A stretch of DNA of 56,719 nucleotides from an uncultured Prevotellaceae bacterium (GTDB lineage Bacteria; Bacteroidota; Bacteroidia; Bacteroidales; Bacteroidaceae), in NCBI GenBank assembly GCA_902776545.1, contig CACYQO010000011.1, forward strand, positions 1 through 56,719, given 5' to 3'. Each line of letters starts with the position of its first letter. Position 1 is the stretch's first letter. The notes under the pieces are model-generated. The model saw only the letters and a program-made list of their open reading frames with translations, made no database searches and was not told where the DNA came from. A program made the position numbers and the translations under genes. Below, piece after piece: positions 17,600-24,489 of this stretch.

Positions 17600-17667
17600 C
17601 CCCTCCTAAGTTCTTTGCAGAGCAAAGCGGCAAAGCCGAGCGAGGAGGGGTCAGGGGTGGTCTGAAC
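17600..17667. repeat. GC-rich palindromic repeat with enlarged loop
   Basis: The palindrome arms CCCCTCC and GGAGGGG are separated by about 37 bases containing CTTTGC/GCAAAG, so the unit has an extra internal hairpin. The usual TCAGGGGTGGTCTGAA tail follows. It lies in the leader of the HU-like gene. Confidence 0.8.
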
Positions 17668-17680
17668 GCGCGCTTTTCAT

Positions 17681-17719
17681 TCCCCTCCTGAGTCAGGAGG
17701 GGTTAGGGGTGGTCTGAAC
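17681..17719. repeat. GC-rich palindromic repeat, HU leader
   Basis: CCCCTCCTG AGT CAGGAGGGG followed by TTAGGGGTGGTCTGAA. Second copy in the HU-like gene leader, same orientation as the one at 17600-17667. Confidence 0.88.
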
Positions 17720-17760
17720 AGGCGCCATCGTCATCTCACCTTTCCTCCTGAATTACTCTG

Positions 17761-17791
17761 CAAATTTACGAATAATTTTGAAATTATGCAA
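17761..17791 (-). promoter_or_regulatory. Promoter of the HU-like / smalltalk unit
   Basis: On the minus strand: TTG (17791-17789), 20 bases, TAAATTTG (17768-17761). Confidence 0.65.
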
Positions 17792-17870
17792 GTATTTATT
17801 TCTTTCCAAACGCCTTTTACCGCCTTATTCCGTATTATTACACATTACACCAAAATCTTTGCTCTTTTTC

Positions 17871-17901
17871 TTGCAAATCTCGCCGATTTTTCGTACCTTT
17901 G
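17871..17901 (+). promoter_or_regulatory. Promoter of the DUF4248 gene
   Basis: TTG 17871-17873, 20 bases, TACCTTTG 17894-17901, followed by CACC. It excludes the long upstream extension of the reading frame and fixes the start at 17972 or later. Confidence 0.72.
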
Positions 17902-17971
17902 CACCACCATACAACTATTAGTGGACAAAATTATTCTAATTATTCAAATTTATTTCCTTAACAAAACCATT

Positions 17972-18175
17972 ATGCAACAAAACCATTGTTTAACTATGGG
18001 CCGCACACAGTTAGCCCAAATGTACTTCCCTTACATCCAACCCAAGTCTGCCTGGGAGAAACTGAGATCACTTCTCCTCGAAGATCCTGCTCTGTCGCAC
18101 CTTACAACCCTCCGGCGTCGCACCTTCCTCCCAGCGGAAGTAAACATTATTTACCAACACCTCGGGCAGCCTTGA
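17972..18175 (+). CDS. DUF4248 family protein
   Basis: 67 residues from ATG 17972 (or 59 from ATG 17996, MGRTQLAQ). The core RTQLAQMYFPYIQPKSAWEK and LPAEVNIIYQHLGQP match DUF4248, a small Bacteroidales family with a helix-turn-helix-like pattern that accompanies HU-like, smalltalk and BT4734/DUF3987 genes. Possibly a small DNA-binding regulator; the function is not known. It is divergent from the HU-like gene, with 463 bases between the two starts, and its stop is overlapped by a terminator hairpin. Confidence 0.8.
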   Translation: MQQNHCLTMGRTQLAQMYFPYIQPKSAWEKLRSLLLEDPALSHLTTLRRRTFLPAEVNIIYQHLGQP

Positions 18176-18188
18176 ACTGCCCTTTTTT
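18164..18188 (+). terminator. Terminator of the DUF4248 gene
   Basis: GGGCAG (18164-18169) pairs with CTGCCC (18177-18182), followed by six T. The 5' arm lies inside the coding end of the gene. Confidence 0.85.
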
Positions 18189-18206
18189 GGTCATCTTAGC
18201 GCCTCT

Positions 18207-18290
18207 GACTTTACTTAGACTAAACTCAGACTTTAGTTTCTGTAAACTTCGACTTTACTTAGCCTAAACTTCAGCTTTACTTAAAGCTTA
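18207..18290. repeat. Diverged repeats of a GACTTTACTTAG-like word
   Basis: Two clear copies and two degenerate ones of a roughly 12-base phrase, interleaved with CTAAACTT-like phrases that are its partial inverse. Local hairpins are possible. No gene is seen in 18176-18603. Confidence 0.55.
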
Positions 18291-18351
18291 AATCCAATGC
18301 AATTTGAAAACGTTTCATATGTAAACATAATTCAATAATATCACTCCAAAT

Positions 18352-18520
18352 TTCGTCATTTAGTCATTTAGTCATTTGCTAAAATCAAATCAGTCATTAA
18401 CAACTATATAAATATATTATATTATTATATATATTATAATATATATAATAATATAATATATTCTGAATGACTAATTATCCCATTTTCAAAAACCAATTGA
18501 CTAAATGACTAAATGAATAA
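18352..18520. repeat. Large imperfect palindrome with perfect 52-base A/T core
   Basis: Core 18411-18462 contains only A and T and is a perfect 52-base palindrome (23-base arms around TTATAA). It is flanked by AGTCATT/AATGACT and then by islands of an 8-base word: AGTCATTT repeats on the left (18358-18380) and their inverse ACTAAATG on the right (18500-18520). The whole can extrude as a cruciform of about 170 bases. It lies just upstream of the umuD promoter. Confidence 0.92.
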
Positions 18521-18549
18521 ATGAACAAGACACATTTATTGGTCTTTTC

Positions 18550-18580
18550 TTGTTTGTATTGAAAATTTTGCTTACCTTTG
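18550..18580 (+). promoter_or_regulatory. Promoter of umuD-umuC
   Basis: TTG 18550-18552, 20 bases, TACCTTTG 18573-18580. No LexA-type operator is recognised around it. Confidence 0.7.
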
Positions 18581-18603
18581 CAGCCAAACAATATGAATGA
18601 TCT

Positions 18604-19032
18604 ATGAAAATTTATAAAGGCGAATTCGACAAGAAGCTGGAGTTGCAGATTGCACCGGCGATTATGGCGGGGTTCCCCTCTCCGGCAGAAGAGTATTTTT
18701 TTGAGACACTCGACTTCAACCGTGATATGATCCGCCATCCGGAATCCACGTTCTACGGACGGGTGAAGGGTGACTCGATGATTGATGTGGGCATCGAAGA
18801 AGGCGACATCGCCGTGATAGACAAGAGCGTAATAGCCGAGCACGGTGATATCGTGATAGCCTACCTCAACGGTGAGTTCAACGTGAAGCGTCTGGATATG
18901 ACGCACAGGGACGATGGTTACATCGAACTGAAATCCGAGAATCCCACGGGTCCGAACTTCCGTATCAGCGAGGATGACAATTTCCAGGTGTGGGGTGTGG
19001 TCGTCTATACCATCAAACAGTGGAAGAAATAA
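18604..19032 (+). CDS. umuD: UmuD-like S24 self-cleaving peptidase
   Basis: Processing subunit of DNA polymerase V; after RecA-stimulated self-cleavage it partners UmuC in translesion synthesis. The 142 residues are of normal length. The cleavage site is Ala22-Gly23 in IMAGFPSPAE. The catalytic serine is Ser58 in VKGDSMIDVG and the general-base lysine is Lys95 in FNVKRL, as in the LexA/UmuD family. No DNA-binding helix-turn-helix precedes the peptidase domain, which separates it from LexA. It ends three bases before umuC, so the two are co-translated from one promoter. Confidence 0.93.
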   Translation: MKIYKGEFDKKLELQIAPAIMAGFPSPAEEYFFETLDFNRDMIRHPESTFYGRVKGDSMIDVGIEEGDIAVIDKSVIAEHGDIVIAYLNGEFNVKRLDMTHRDDGYIELKSENPTGPNFRISEDDNFQVWGVVVYTIKQWKK

Positions 19033-19035
19033 GCA

Positions 19036-20331
19036 ATGTACGGCATCATCGACTGTGATAACTGTTACGTCTCATGCGAGCGTGTGTTCCGTCCGGATTT
19101 GGAGGGAAAGCCTGTCGTTGTTTTATCGAATGGCGACGGTTGCGTGGTGGCCCGCAGCAATGAGGCGAAGGCGCTGGGCATCAAGGAGGGTACCCCCTAT
19201 TTCCAGATGCAGCAGCAGTTTCCTAATCAGGAGATAGCCGTCTTCAGCAGCAACTATGAGCTGTATGGCGACCTGACCTCTCGCGTGGTGATGATCATCA
19301 GCCAGGAGGCGCCCGCCTACTTCCGCTATAGCATCGACGAGTGTTTTGTCTATCTCGACGGCATGGAGCGCGTCAATCTCCAGCAGTGGGGCGAGCATCT
19401 GCATCAGCGCATCAGACGCTCCGTAGGCCTGCCCGTGAGCATCGGCCTGGCACCGAACAAAACGCTGGCGAAGATTGCTTCGAAACTGGCGAAGAAGTTT
19501 GAGGTGTACCGTCACTGCTGCATCATCGACAACGACGATAACCGCATTGCAGCGTTGAAATGGCTGCCCGTGGAAGACGTGTGGGGCATCGGACGCCGGT
19601 ATGCCGCCAAGCTGCAGGCGCTGGGATGCAAGACCGCCTACGACTTTGCCCGGCACCACCGTGACTGGGTGCGCCTCACGTTCAATAATATCAACATCGT
19701 GCGCACGTGGCAGGAACTCAACGGCGAGGACGTGGTGCCCAATGAGGAGCTGACGAAGAAGAAGAGCATCTGCACCAGCCGTTCCTTCAGTGGGATGATC
19801 GCAGACAAGGGCCAGCTGCGCACGCATATCTCCAACTACGCCAGCCGTTGTGCAGAGAAGCTTCGCAGACAGGACACGGTGGCATCCGTCGTGGGTGTCT
19901 TCGTCAGTACCAATCCCTTCCGCGAAGACCTGCTGCAATACTGGAAGTATCAGGAGCTCAGGCTCGTCACCCCCACCAACAGCACCATCCCCATCGTGCA
20001 GACAGCCACCGAACTGCTCGACAGGCTCTTCATCCAGGGCTTGCAGTACAAGCGTGCCGGAGTGATCGTCAATGGCATCTCGCCGAGCAGTCCCCTGCAG
20101 CAGGATCTCTTCGATGTCGATGCCGGGCAGATCCAGAAACTGAAGAAACTCGATGCTGCCATTGACCTCCTCAACAAGCGCTACGGCTCCGAGACCGTCG
20201 TGATCGGTGCCCAGCAATACACCAAGCCCCACGGTGAAGGCAAGGCCGATGTCTTTGCCGATGCCATCAAGCACGATCACAAGAGCAAAAACCCCACCAC
20301 AAGATGGAGTGACATTATTGAATTAAAGTAA
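19036..20331 (+). CDS. umuC: UmuC, catalytic subunit of DNA polymerase V
   Basis: Y-family error-prone polymerase. Length 431 residues (E. coli 422). [18 protein letters not shown] holds the first catalytic aspartates (Asp6, Asp8), and [15 protein letters not shown] at about 96-110 holds the SIDE-like catalytic pair. [20 protein letters not shown] is the fingers/palm signature, and [19 protein letters not shown] is the helix-hairpin-helix of the thumb. The little-finger domain and a C-terminal tail follow. Forms a two-gene operon with umuD. Confidence 0.96.
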   Translation: MYGIIDCDNCYVSCERVFRPDLEGKPVVVLSNGDGCVVARSNEAKALGIKEGTPYFQMQQQFPNQEIAVFSSNYELYGDLTSRVVMIISQEAPAYFRYSIDECFVYLDGMERVNLQQWGEHLHQRIRRSVGLPVSIGLAPNKTLAKIASKLAKKFEVYRHCCIIDNDDNRIAALKWLPVEDVWGIGRRYAAKLQALGCKTAYDFARHHRDWVRLTFNNINIVRTWQELNGEDVVPNEELTKKKSICTSRSFSGMIADKGQLRTHISNYASRCAEKLRRQDTVASVVGVFVSTNPFREDLLQYWKYQELRLVTPTNSTIPIVQTATELLDRLFIQGLQYKRAGVIVNGISPSSPLQQDLFDVDAGQIQKLKKLDAAIDLLNKRYGSETVVIGAQQYTKPHGEGKADVFADAIKHDHKSKNPTTRWSDIIELK

Positions 20332-20410
20332 GGAGGGCATCCCGCCATTATGAACGGAAAATGGTACCACTACACGGCGTGAACTCATTGATACCAGCAC
20401 TCCTTCTAAA
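20329..20410 (+). other. Structured spacer after umuC
   Basis: AAGGAGGGC pairs with GCACTCCTT across about 60 bases; inside, CGCC/GGCG and CCATT/AATGG can pair. The branched fold could be the umuC 3' end or an attenuator before the next promoter. No gene seen. Confidence 0.35.
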
Positions 20411-20427
20411 AATATCATCCTTATTTT

Positions 20428-20458
20428 TTGCTTATCTCATTTTTTTCATTTACCTTTG
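20428..20458 (+). promoter_or_regulatory. Promoter of the nuclease-like gene
   Basis: TTG 20428-20430, 20 bases, TACCTTTG 20451-20458, only 16 bases before the ATG at 20474. It rules out the in-frame TTG at 20456 as start and implies a very short leader. Confidence 0.72.
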
Positions 20459-20473
20459 CACCAAAATAAAATT

Positions 20474-20980
20474 ATGATTAAGTATCAGTTTTTCCCAAGA
20501 TCAAGAGGTGTCACAGAAGAAATGGAGCAGATTATAAACTGTTTCAACCTTGTCAATGATATTATTTCTTCTGAAGATAACGATTTAGTGAGCAATGAGG
20601 TCCTTTCGATTCTTCGTCCGCATCTTGAAAGAATAGGCTTCACGGTTGAGACTGGCAAAACCAAGGATGCAAAGATTGATGTTCCCGTATTATTCGGAGT
20701 TGATAACCAGATTGACAAGTCGTTTTATGCCGATGCATTGAGCAAGGATGGGAAAATCGTTGTGGAAGTTGAGGCGGGGCAAGCTACAGAGAATCATCGT
20801 TTCCTTAAAGACATCTTTGAGGCATGTATGATGTTTGACGTAGAATACCTGATTCTTGCTGTACGCAATAAGTACCGTACACATAATGATTTTGAAAGAA
20901 TTTATACCTTCTTGGAAACGTTATACATTTCTAATCGTTTGCATTTACCATTAAAGGGTATTTTATTAATAGGTTATTAG
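20474..20980 (+). CDS. Putative PD-(D/E)XK nuclease-like protein
   Basis: 168 residues from ATG 20474. No named family is recognised with certainty. The middle shows KDAKIDVPVLFG followed by GKIVVEVEAGQATENHRFLKDIFEA. An acidic residue, then E-x-E at the end of a strand and a helix with lysine, is the layout of the PD-(D/E)XK fold, as in BglII-like restriction enzymes. The C-terminus is hydrophobic (LKGILLIGY). It has its own promoter and is followed after three bases by a small acidic protein and then by an Abi_2 gene, a defence-like setting. Substrate and activity are unknown. Confidence 0.5.
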   Translation: MIKYQFFPRSRGVTEEMEQIINCFNLVNDIISSEDNDLVSNEVLSILRPHLERIGFTVETGKTKDAKIDVPVLFGVDNQIDKSFYADALSKDGKIVVEVEAGQATENHRFLKDIFEACMMFDVEYLILAVRNKYRTHNDFERIYTFLETLYISNRLHLPLKGILLIGY

Positions 20981-20983
20981 CAT

Positions 20984-21247
20984 ATGTCACAACTTGAAAC
21001 AGAATTGGTAGAATACAAAGGACACGAATATACTTGTGCATGGATACCTGATGTCATAGCGGACATGTATGGTAACATTTGCATTGGCAGTGATTCGCTG
21101 AGTGAAGCCTTATATGATAATGAGAAGGGGTACCCTGACGATGAGGCTAAAGAGATTGATGAAACGATATACGCTTATATAGACGATGAGTATTTTAATC
21201 TCAGTTACGAAGAGTTTATTGAAAAAGTAATCAAGTATATAGATTAG
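20984..21247 (+). CDS. Small acidic protein of unknown function
   Basis: 87 residues, strongly acidic (about 24 Asp/Glu against about six Lys), ending in YEEFIEKVIKYID. No family recognised. The gene starts three bases after the stop of the nuclease-like gene, so they form one unit; an acidic partner of a nuclease could be an immunity or DNA-mimic protein, but this rests on charge and position only. Codon use and A/T content match the preceding gene. Confidence 0.6.
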   Translation: MSQLETELVEYKGHEYTCAWIPDVIADMYGNICIGSDSLSEALYDNEKGYPDDEAKEIDETIYAYIDDEYFNLSYEEFIEKVIKYID

Positions 21248-21265
21248 AAAAGTCATACCCCCTAT

Positions 21266-21313
21266 AAAAAACACTAACCCCGAAGTATGCATGAGCAGGG
21301 ACAACGGGGTCTA
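21266..21313 (-). ncRNA. Candidate tiny minus-strand RNA
   Basis: A canonical minus-strand promoter (21350-21320) is followed within about 10 bases by a hairpin (accccg at 21277-21282 with cggggt at 21305-21310) and then six T on the minus strand (21271-21266). Promoter and terminator would bound a transcript of about 48 bases. It could instead be a transcriptional barrier between the two genes on the other strand. Confidence 0.4.
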
Positions 21314-21319
21314 ACACTG

Positions 21320-21350
21320 CAAAGATAGGAAGAAAAACTGAAACTTGCAA
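21320..21350 (-). promoter_or_regulatory. Orphan minus-strand promoter
   Basis: TTG (21350-21348), 20 bases, TATCTTTG (21327-21320), read on the minus strand. No protein gene lies downstream on that strand. Confidence 0.6.
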
Positions 21351-21386
21351 GAAAAGTGACAGAAAATTTAGAAAAATTAATGAGAA

Positions 21387-22052
21387 ATGGACTTTAAGAC
21401 CAGTCAAAGGCTATATTCGGTGCCCAGAATGCGCAAATATCAGAATGCTTGCGCTGGCGACAAACGGAAGACGATGCAGTTGTATCGCTATAATCTTAGG
21501 TTATGCCAGCGGTTCTATGGTGCTCTGAATCTGTTCGAGGTTATGCTGAGGAATGCTATCAATGAACACTATGCAGCCTATTTTTCCGATCCAGATTGGA
21601 TTGTCAATCAAGCCGACACGGGCAAGTTGTTGGCAGACGATAAGGATTTAATACGAGAGAATGAGGCTGGCTTCAGAAGACACGGTGTCTATAGTAATGA
21701 CAAAATGGTAGCATCGTTTACGATGGGTTTCTGGACTTTCCTTTTTACAAAGAAGAATTATAAGCGTGGTGGTAAGACTCTCCTGCAAATCTTTCCCAAT
21801 AAACAGAAAGGTAAGAATCAGGCAGATATCTACAAAGATCTCACACACATTCGCGAGTTCCGCAACCGAATAGCCCACCACGAGCCGATTTGCTTCGATG
21901 GCTTAGGCAACATCTGTACCGCTTTTGCTCGTAGTCATTATCTGCTGATTTGTGAGTACATCAGCTATATGGGTCAACAGCCCGACATTGTGATTCAGTG
22001 GGCAGAAAAGCCTGATGAGGTATTAAACAAGATAGACGGAATGGTAGTATGA
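21387..22052 (+). CDS. Abi_2 (AbiD/AbiF) HEPN abortive-infection protein
   Basis: 221-residue member of the Abi_2 family, HEPN-type ribonucleases that stop phage growth by killing or stalling the infected cell. The signature R-x4-H is Arg159-Asn-Arg-Ile-Ala-His164 in IREFRNRIAHHEP. The N-terminal YRYNLRLCQRFYGALNLFEVMLRNAINEHY is the conserved first helix pair. No antitoxin partner is adjacent on the same transcript unless the preceding acidic gene (ends 140 bases upstream) serves. No clear promoter lies immediately before it. Confidence 0.82.
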   Translation: MDFKTSQRLYSVPRMRKYQNACAGDKRKTMQLYRYNLRLCQRFYGALNLFEVMLRNAINEHYAAYFSDPDWIVNQADTGKLLADDKDLIRENEAGFRRHGVYSNDKMVASFTMGFWTFLFTKKNYKRGGKTLLQIFPNKQKGKNQADIYKDLTHIREFRNRIAHHEPICFDGLGNICTAFARSHYLLICEYISYMGQQPDIVIQWAEKPDEVLNKIDGMVV

Positions 22053-22070
22053 AGGGATGAAAACGTATGA

Positions 22071-22481
22071 GTCTCTGAGGATTTCAGGGGCATCGTTATC
22101 GAAATCAAGAACCTAAGCCGTGACAAATTCTATATCAAGTGGGGTTCGGCTACTATCAGCGATAGCCACGTGTATATTGATGACATTCCGTATAAAGACT
22201 ATATGTCATTAGGCAAACTCCGTCCAGGTGAAAGTGTTACGAAAACATTGCGCGAGAAGTCTTTGTCGAATATTTTCTTTGATGAAGATATCCTTCGCCA
22301 GAATTGTAAACTAACAAATAATGCTGGGTATGTTGTCAGGATTCCCATCACTTTGGAGTCAGGAAAGAAGATACGTTATAAATTCTCCATTGTAACTGGG
22401 AGAGTTGACGAAGATGAGGAAGTAGCAAAGAAGTCACAGGATGATATGCATGATGTGATGTGTTATTCACCTCTAAAGTAA
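22071..22481 (+). pseudogene. Unknown protein, 5' end broken
   Basis: An open frame of 136 codons begins right after a stop at 22068-22070. It reads smoothly as protein (FRGIVIEIKNLSRDKFYIKWGS, then beta-rich text to the end), but the first internal start is the GTG at 22170, which would drop 33 natural-looking codons. An ATG at 22058 is in another frame and leads into the same place, so a frameshift near 22080 is likely. The C-terminus ends KKSQDDMHDVMCYSPLK. Family not recognised. If GTG 22170 is used, a 103-residue protein remains. Confidence 0.5.
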
Positions 22482-22528
22482 ATCTCCCTTATATATATTA
22501 GTAAGGTGTAGGAAGAGAAGTAATGAGG

Positions 22529-22556
22529 CCGTCGACATTCACATGCCGGCGGCTTC
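22529..22556 (-). repeat. 28-base hairpin repeat, copy 1
   Basis: Core with GCCG-TCG and CGGCGGC arms around ACATTCACATG; identical cores stand at 23701-23728 and 24540-24567. Read on the minus strand each follows an AAGGTTAAC(A)-like phrase. Here it lies between the converging broken gene and ORF6N remnant. Confidence 0.92.
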
Positions 22557-22626
22557 TGAAAATGTTAACCTTAAACATAATACTATGAAAACAAAAATGT
22601 AAGCCGTCATCGCGACGGGGTATGTG

Positions 22627-23052
22627 TTATTTCTTTCCCTCTTTATCCTCTTCATCGTTTTCTTCTGGTTGGATGAAGCCGATGGGCTTTCGTGGTTTTA
22701 AGGTCGCAAATTGCGACCTTGAAGATTGCAGCTCTGCCAGGGCCGTACTGATGGCATCGAGTTGGGCACGGGTACTTTCGTTGATGTCATTCTGATCTGC
22801 AAGAATGTCGTTCATCTCTTGACGGATGTCTTCAATTTGCTTCCTCAGGTCGAGATAGGTTGCTGCGATTGGCAACTCTGCCAGATGCCGATAAGCTACG
22901 AAGGCACGCATAATCTTACGGTTAGCCTGAATAGCGACCTTAGAAGATAGTACGCTACTAAGCATAGAAACACCAATCTCTGTAAAAGCAAAGGCATTGT
23001 ATCTACTACCACCCCAACTTGAGGTGACATTTTGGCACCTCAAGATTTCATC
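22627..23052 (-). pseudogene. ORF6N-domain protein, N-terminus lost
   Basis: The minus-strand frame reads [15 protein letters not shown], then [23 protein letters not shown] and [11 protein letters not shown], which is the second half of the ORF6N phage-type DNA-binding domain, followed by a coiled-coil segment and an acidic lysine-rich tail. The first half of the domain (the DLAELYGV-like part) is missing: a TAG stop at 23055-23053 precedes it. A TTG at 23043 could start a remnant of 138 residues. Read as a decayed phage-derived gene. Confidence 0.72.
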
Positions 23053-23229
23053 CTAAAGGGAGTCGGAACTAAAGATATTCTTATCGATATGCTTAATGAT
23101 GAATTGTTTATTGACGAATTGGTTAAGTGCGCCTTTAAGCTGAATGATAGTTTGCGAGACCTGTAGAAGAAGTAAGTGTAGAAAAGGAGATAGCGAATAT
23201 ATTGAAAAGCAGGTTTCTCTTTTATTTAC

Positions 23230-23260
23230 TTGCATATATCACGGATTTTTTCTACCTTTG
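23230..23260 (+). promoter_or_regulatory. Promoter of candidate small RNA 1
   Basis: TTG 23230-23232, 20 bases, TACCTTTG 23253-23260. Confidence 0.7.
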
Positions 23261-23266
23261 CATACA

Positions 23267-23340
23267 AGAGCGTGAGCATTAGCTCATAGCCGTGGATTAT
23301 ATGTGCTGCGAGGTGGATTCATCCGTCTCGCAGTTTTTTT
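23267..23340 (+). ncRNA. Candidate small RNA 1, about 74 bases
   Basis: Bounded by a canonical promoter just upstream and a strong terminator: CTGCGAG (23306-23312) pairs with CTCGCAG (23327-23333), with an inner GGAT/ATCC pairing, followed by seven T. A first small hairpin TGAGC-ATTA-GCTCA lies near the 5' end. No ORF of note. Class not recognised. The start base is inferred from the -7 box. Confidence 0.62.
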
Positions 23341-23351
23341 ATCTTATTCTC

Positions 23352-23382
23352 TTGTTATTCTCACAGGTTCTTTGTAACTTTG
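23352..23382 (+). promoter_or_regulatory. Promoter of candidate small RNA 2
   Basis: TTG 23352-23354, 20 bases, TAACTTTG 23375-23382. It begins only 12 bases after the terminator of small RNA 1. Confidence 0.68.
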
Positions 23383-23388
23383 TAGCCG

Positions 23389-23596
23389 AAAACACATGGG
23401 GGATGCCTCCTGTCAGCAATGCGGAGGGTGTACTATAGGTATCCTATGATGCTGAATCGTGACCGCTACATCCCTCAACACTTAGGAGGATGCCCAACAT
23501 ACTCAAAGCATCGTAATGGTGCAACTAACAAAACACCACCATCCTCCTTAAGCACATGGGCTTGAAGTGCTGAAACGGCATGGATAGCCCATTTTT
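23389..23596 (+). ncRNA. Candidate structured RNA 2, about 208 bases
   Basis: Starts at a canonical promoter. Stems visible: CCTCC/GGAGG (23406-23410, 23423-23427); ATAGG-TAT-CCTAT (23435-23447); a long arm pair 23481-23492 with 23540-23552 (12 pairs, one bulge) holding an inner TGGTG/CACCA; and ATGGGCT/AGCCCAT (23556-23562, 23586-23592) followed by T residues, a plausible terminator. Two short ORFs (17 and about 37 codons) are present but unconvincing. It faces the unknown gene at 23752-24393. Class not recognised. Confidence 0.48.
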
Positions 23597-23650
23597 CATT
23601 ATCCCTAACGATTGATGGAGAGATGGAACTTGCCACTATTTGTTCACTTT

Positions 23651-23728
23651 GCTCACAAAGTTTCAGACCCTTTGTGAGGTCTCTGTCTGAAACATTGAAA
23701 CCGTCGACATTCACATGCCGGCGGCTTC
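23651..23728. repeat. 78-base direct repeat with pseudoknot potential, copy A
   Basis: Contains CTCACAAAG (23652-23660)/CTTTGTGAG (23670-23678) and TTTCAGAC (23661-23668)/GTCTGAAA (23685-23692), two interleaved pairings, then the 28-base hairpin core at 23701-23728. Copy B at 24490-24567 differs at one base. The two copies flank the unknown gene. Confidence 0.93.
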
Positions 23729-23751
23729 ACTCACTATGATAAACCAACACA

Positions 23752-24393
23752 TTAACCTTTGAAATAATTGAATTCTGTTGCTTCTGCGATGCCGAGTTCG
23801 TCGATATAGCCGTTTCCATCCAGCAGGCTGGCCAAACCGTCAACGATAGACTTCACGATGTCTTTGGCATTGCCAGAGTTCAAAACATACTTAAACTCCT
23901 TCCAAGGGATGGTGCCGTCAGACGAATGGGCGCCGTTCTTATAGACAACCACACTGATGCCCATATCCATCTGGTCGTTGCTCATCCTGTCGCCATTGGC
24001 CGGATGTGTGGAGATCCTGAACTTAATGTTCAAAGCGTCAACCTGGAAGTAGGCATAGTAACTCATTGACGAGTCGGACTTTCGGATGCTAAGCGCCTTG
24101 CTGAGGTTACGGACGATGTCTACTTCTGTGGCAGCGGATTTGATCGAATAGCCGTTGTTGATCAGATTTTGGACTTTTTTCTTGGTGGTTTCAGTTTTTT
24201 GTTGTAACTTTGCCGCAGAATCTGAGTGCGTTAGTGCAAAACGGTTTAGGCGCTCACTGCCACTCCGGTTCAGATTTTTGGCTGAAGCATTACCTGCAAC
24301 CGCGCCGTGCCTCTCGCCATTAATCGTTTTAATACAGGTCTCCTTCGGGAGACTTTTTTCGTTCTTGTCTTTGTTTTGCTTGTAATCTTTCAT
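23752..24393 (-). CDS. Unknown protein between direct repeats
   Basis: 213 residues, no family recognised. Residues 1-75 are basic, polar and low in complexity (KDYKQNKDKNEK, then NASAKNLNRSGSERLN), probably disordered. From about 75 a compact domain follows: helix (KKKVQNLINNGYSIKSAATEVD), strands (YYAYFQVDALNIKFRIS), a THPANGDRMSNDQMD loop and ISVVVYKNG, then two helices to the end. No signal peptide or membrane segment. It has its own minus-strand promoter (24457-24427) and lies between two 78-base repeats, in an accessory patch. No function can be given. Confidence 0.65.
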   Translation of the reverse strand: MKDYKQNKDKNEKSLPKETCIKTINGERHGAVAGNASAKNLNRSGSERLNRFALTHSDSAAKLQQKTETTKKKVQNLINNGYSIKSAATEVDIVRNLSKALSIRKSDSSMSYYAYFQVDALNIKFRISTHPANGDRMSNDQMDMGISVVVYKNGAHSSDGTIPWKEFKYVLNSGNAKDIVKSIVDGLASLLDGNGYIDELGIAEATEFNYFKG

Positions 24394-24426
24394 ACGTAAA
24401 TGATGTTTTGTTAACTAAGATTGCTG

Positions 24427-24457
24427 CAAAGGTAAGCATATTTTCCGAACCGTGCAA
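24427..24457 (-). promoter_or_regulatory. Promoter of the unknown gene 23752-24393
   Basis: Minus strand: TTG (24457-24455), 20 bases, TACCTTTG (24434-24427), 34 bases before the ATG. Confidence 0.72.
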
Positions 24458-24489
24458 GTTTTTGGATGAATAATTTCATGGGCAAATAT

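Noticed and set aside
17786-17971. N-terminal extension of the DUF4248 frame
   Set aside because: The promoter lies inside this stretch at 17871-17901, so it cannot be part of the protein.
19123-20280. A 385-codon minus-strand frame opposite umuC
   Set aside because: Same cause; UmuC motifs are complete on the plus strand and no minus promoter is present.
23475-23714. A 79-codon minus-strand frame across the 78-base repeat
   Set aside because: It starts within the repeat and lies opposite the structured RNA candidate; no promoter or family supports it.
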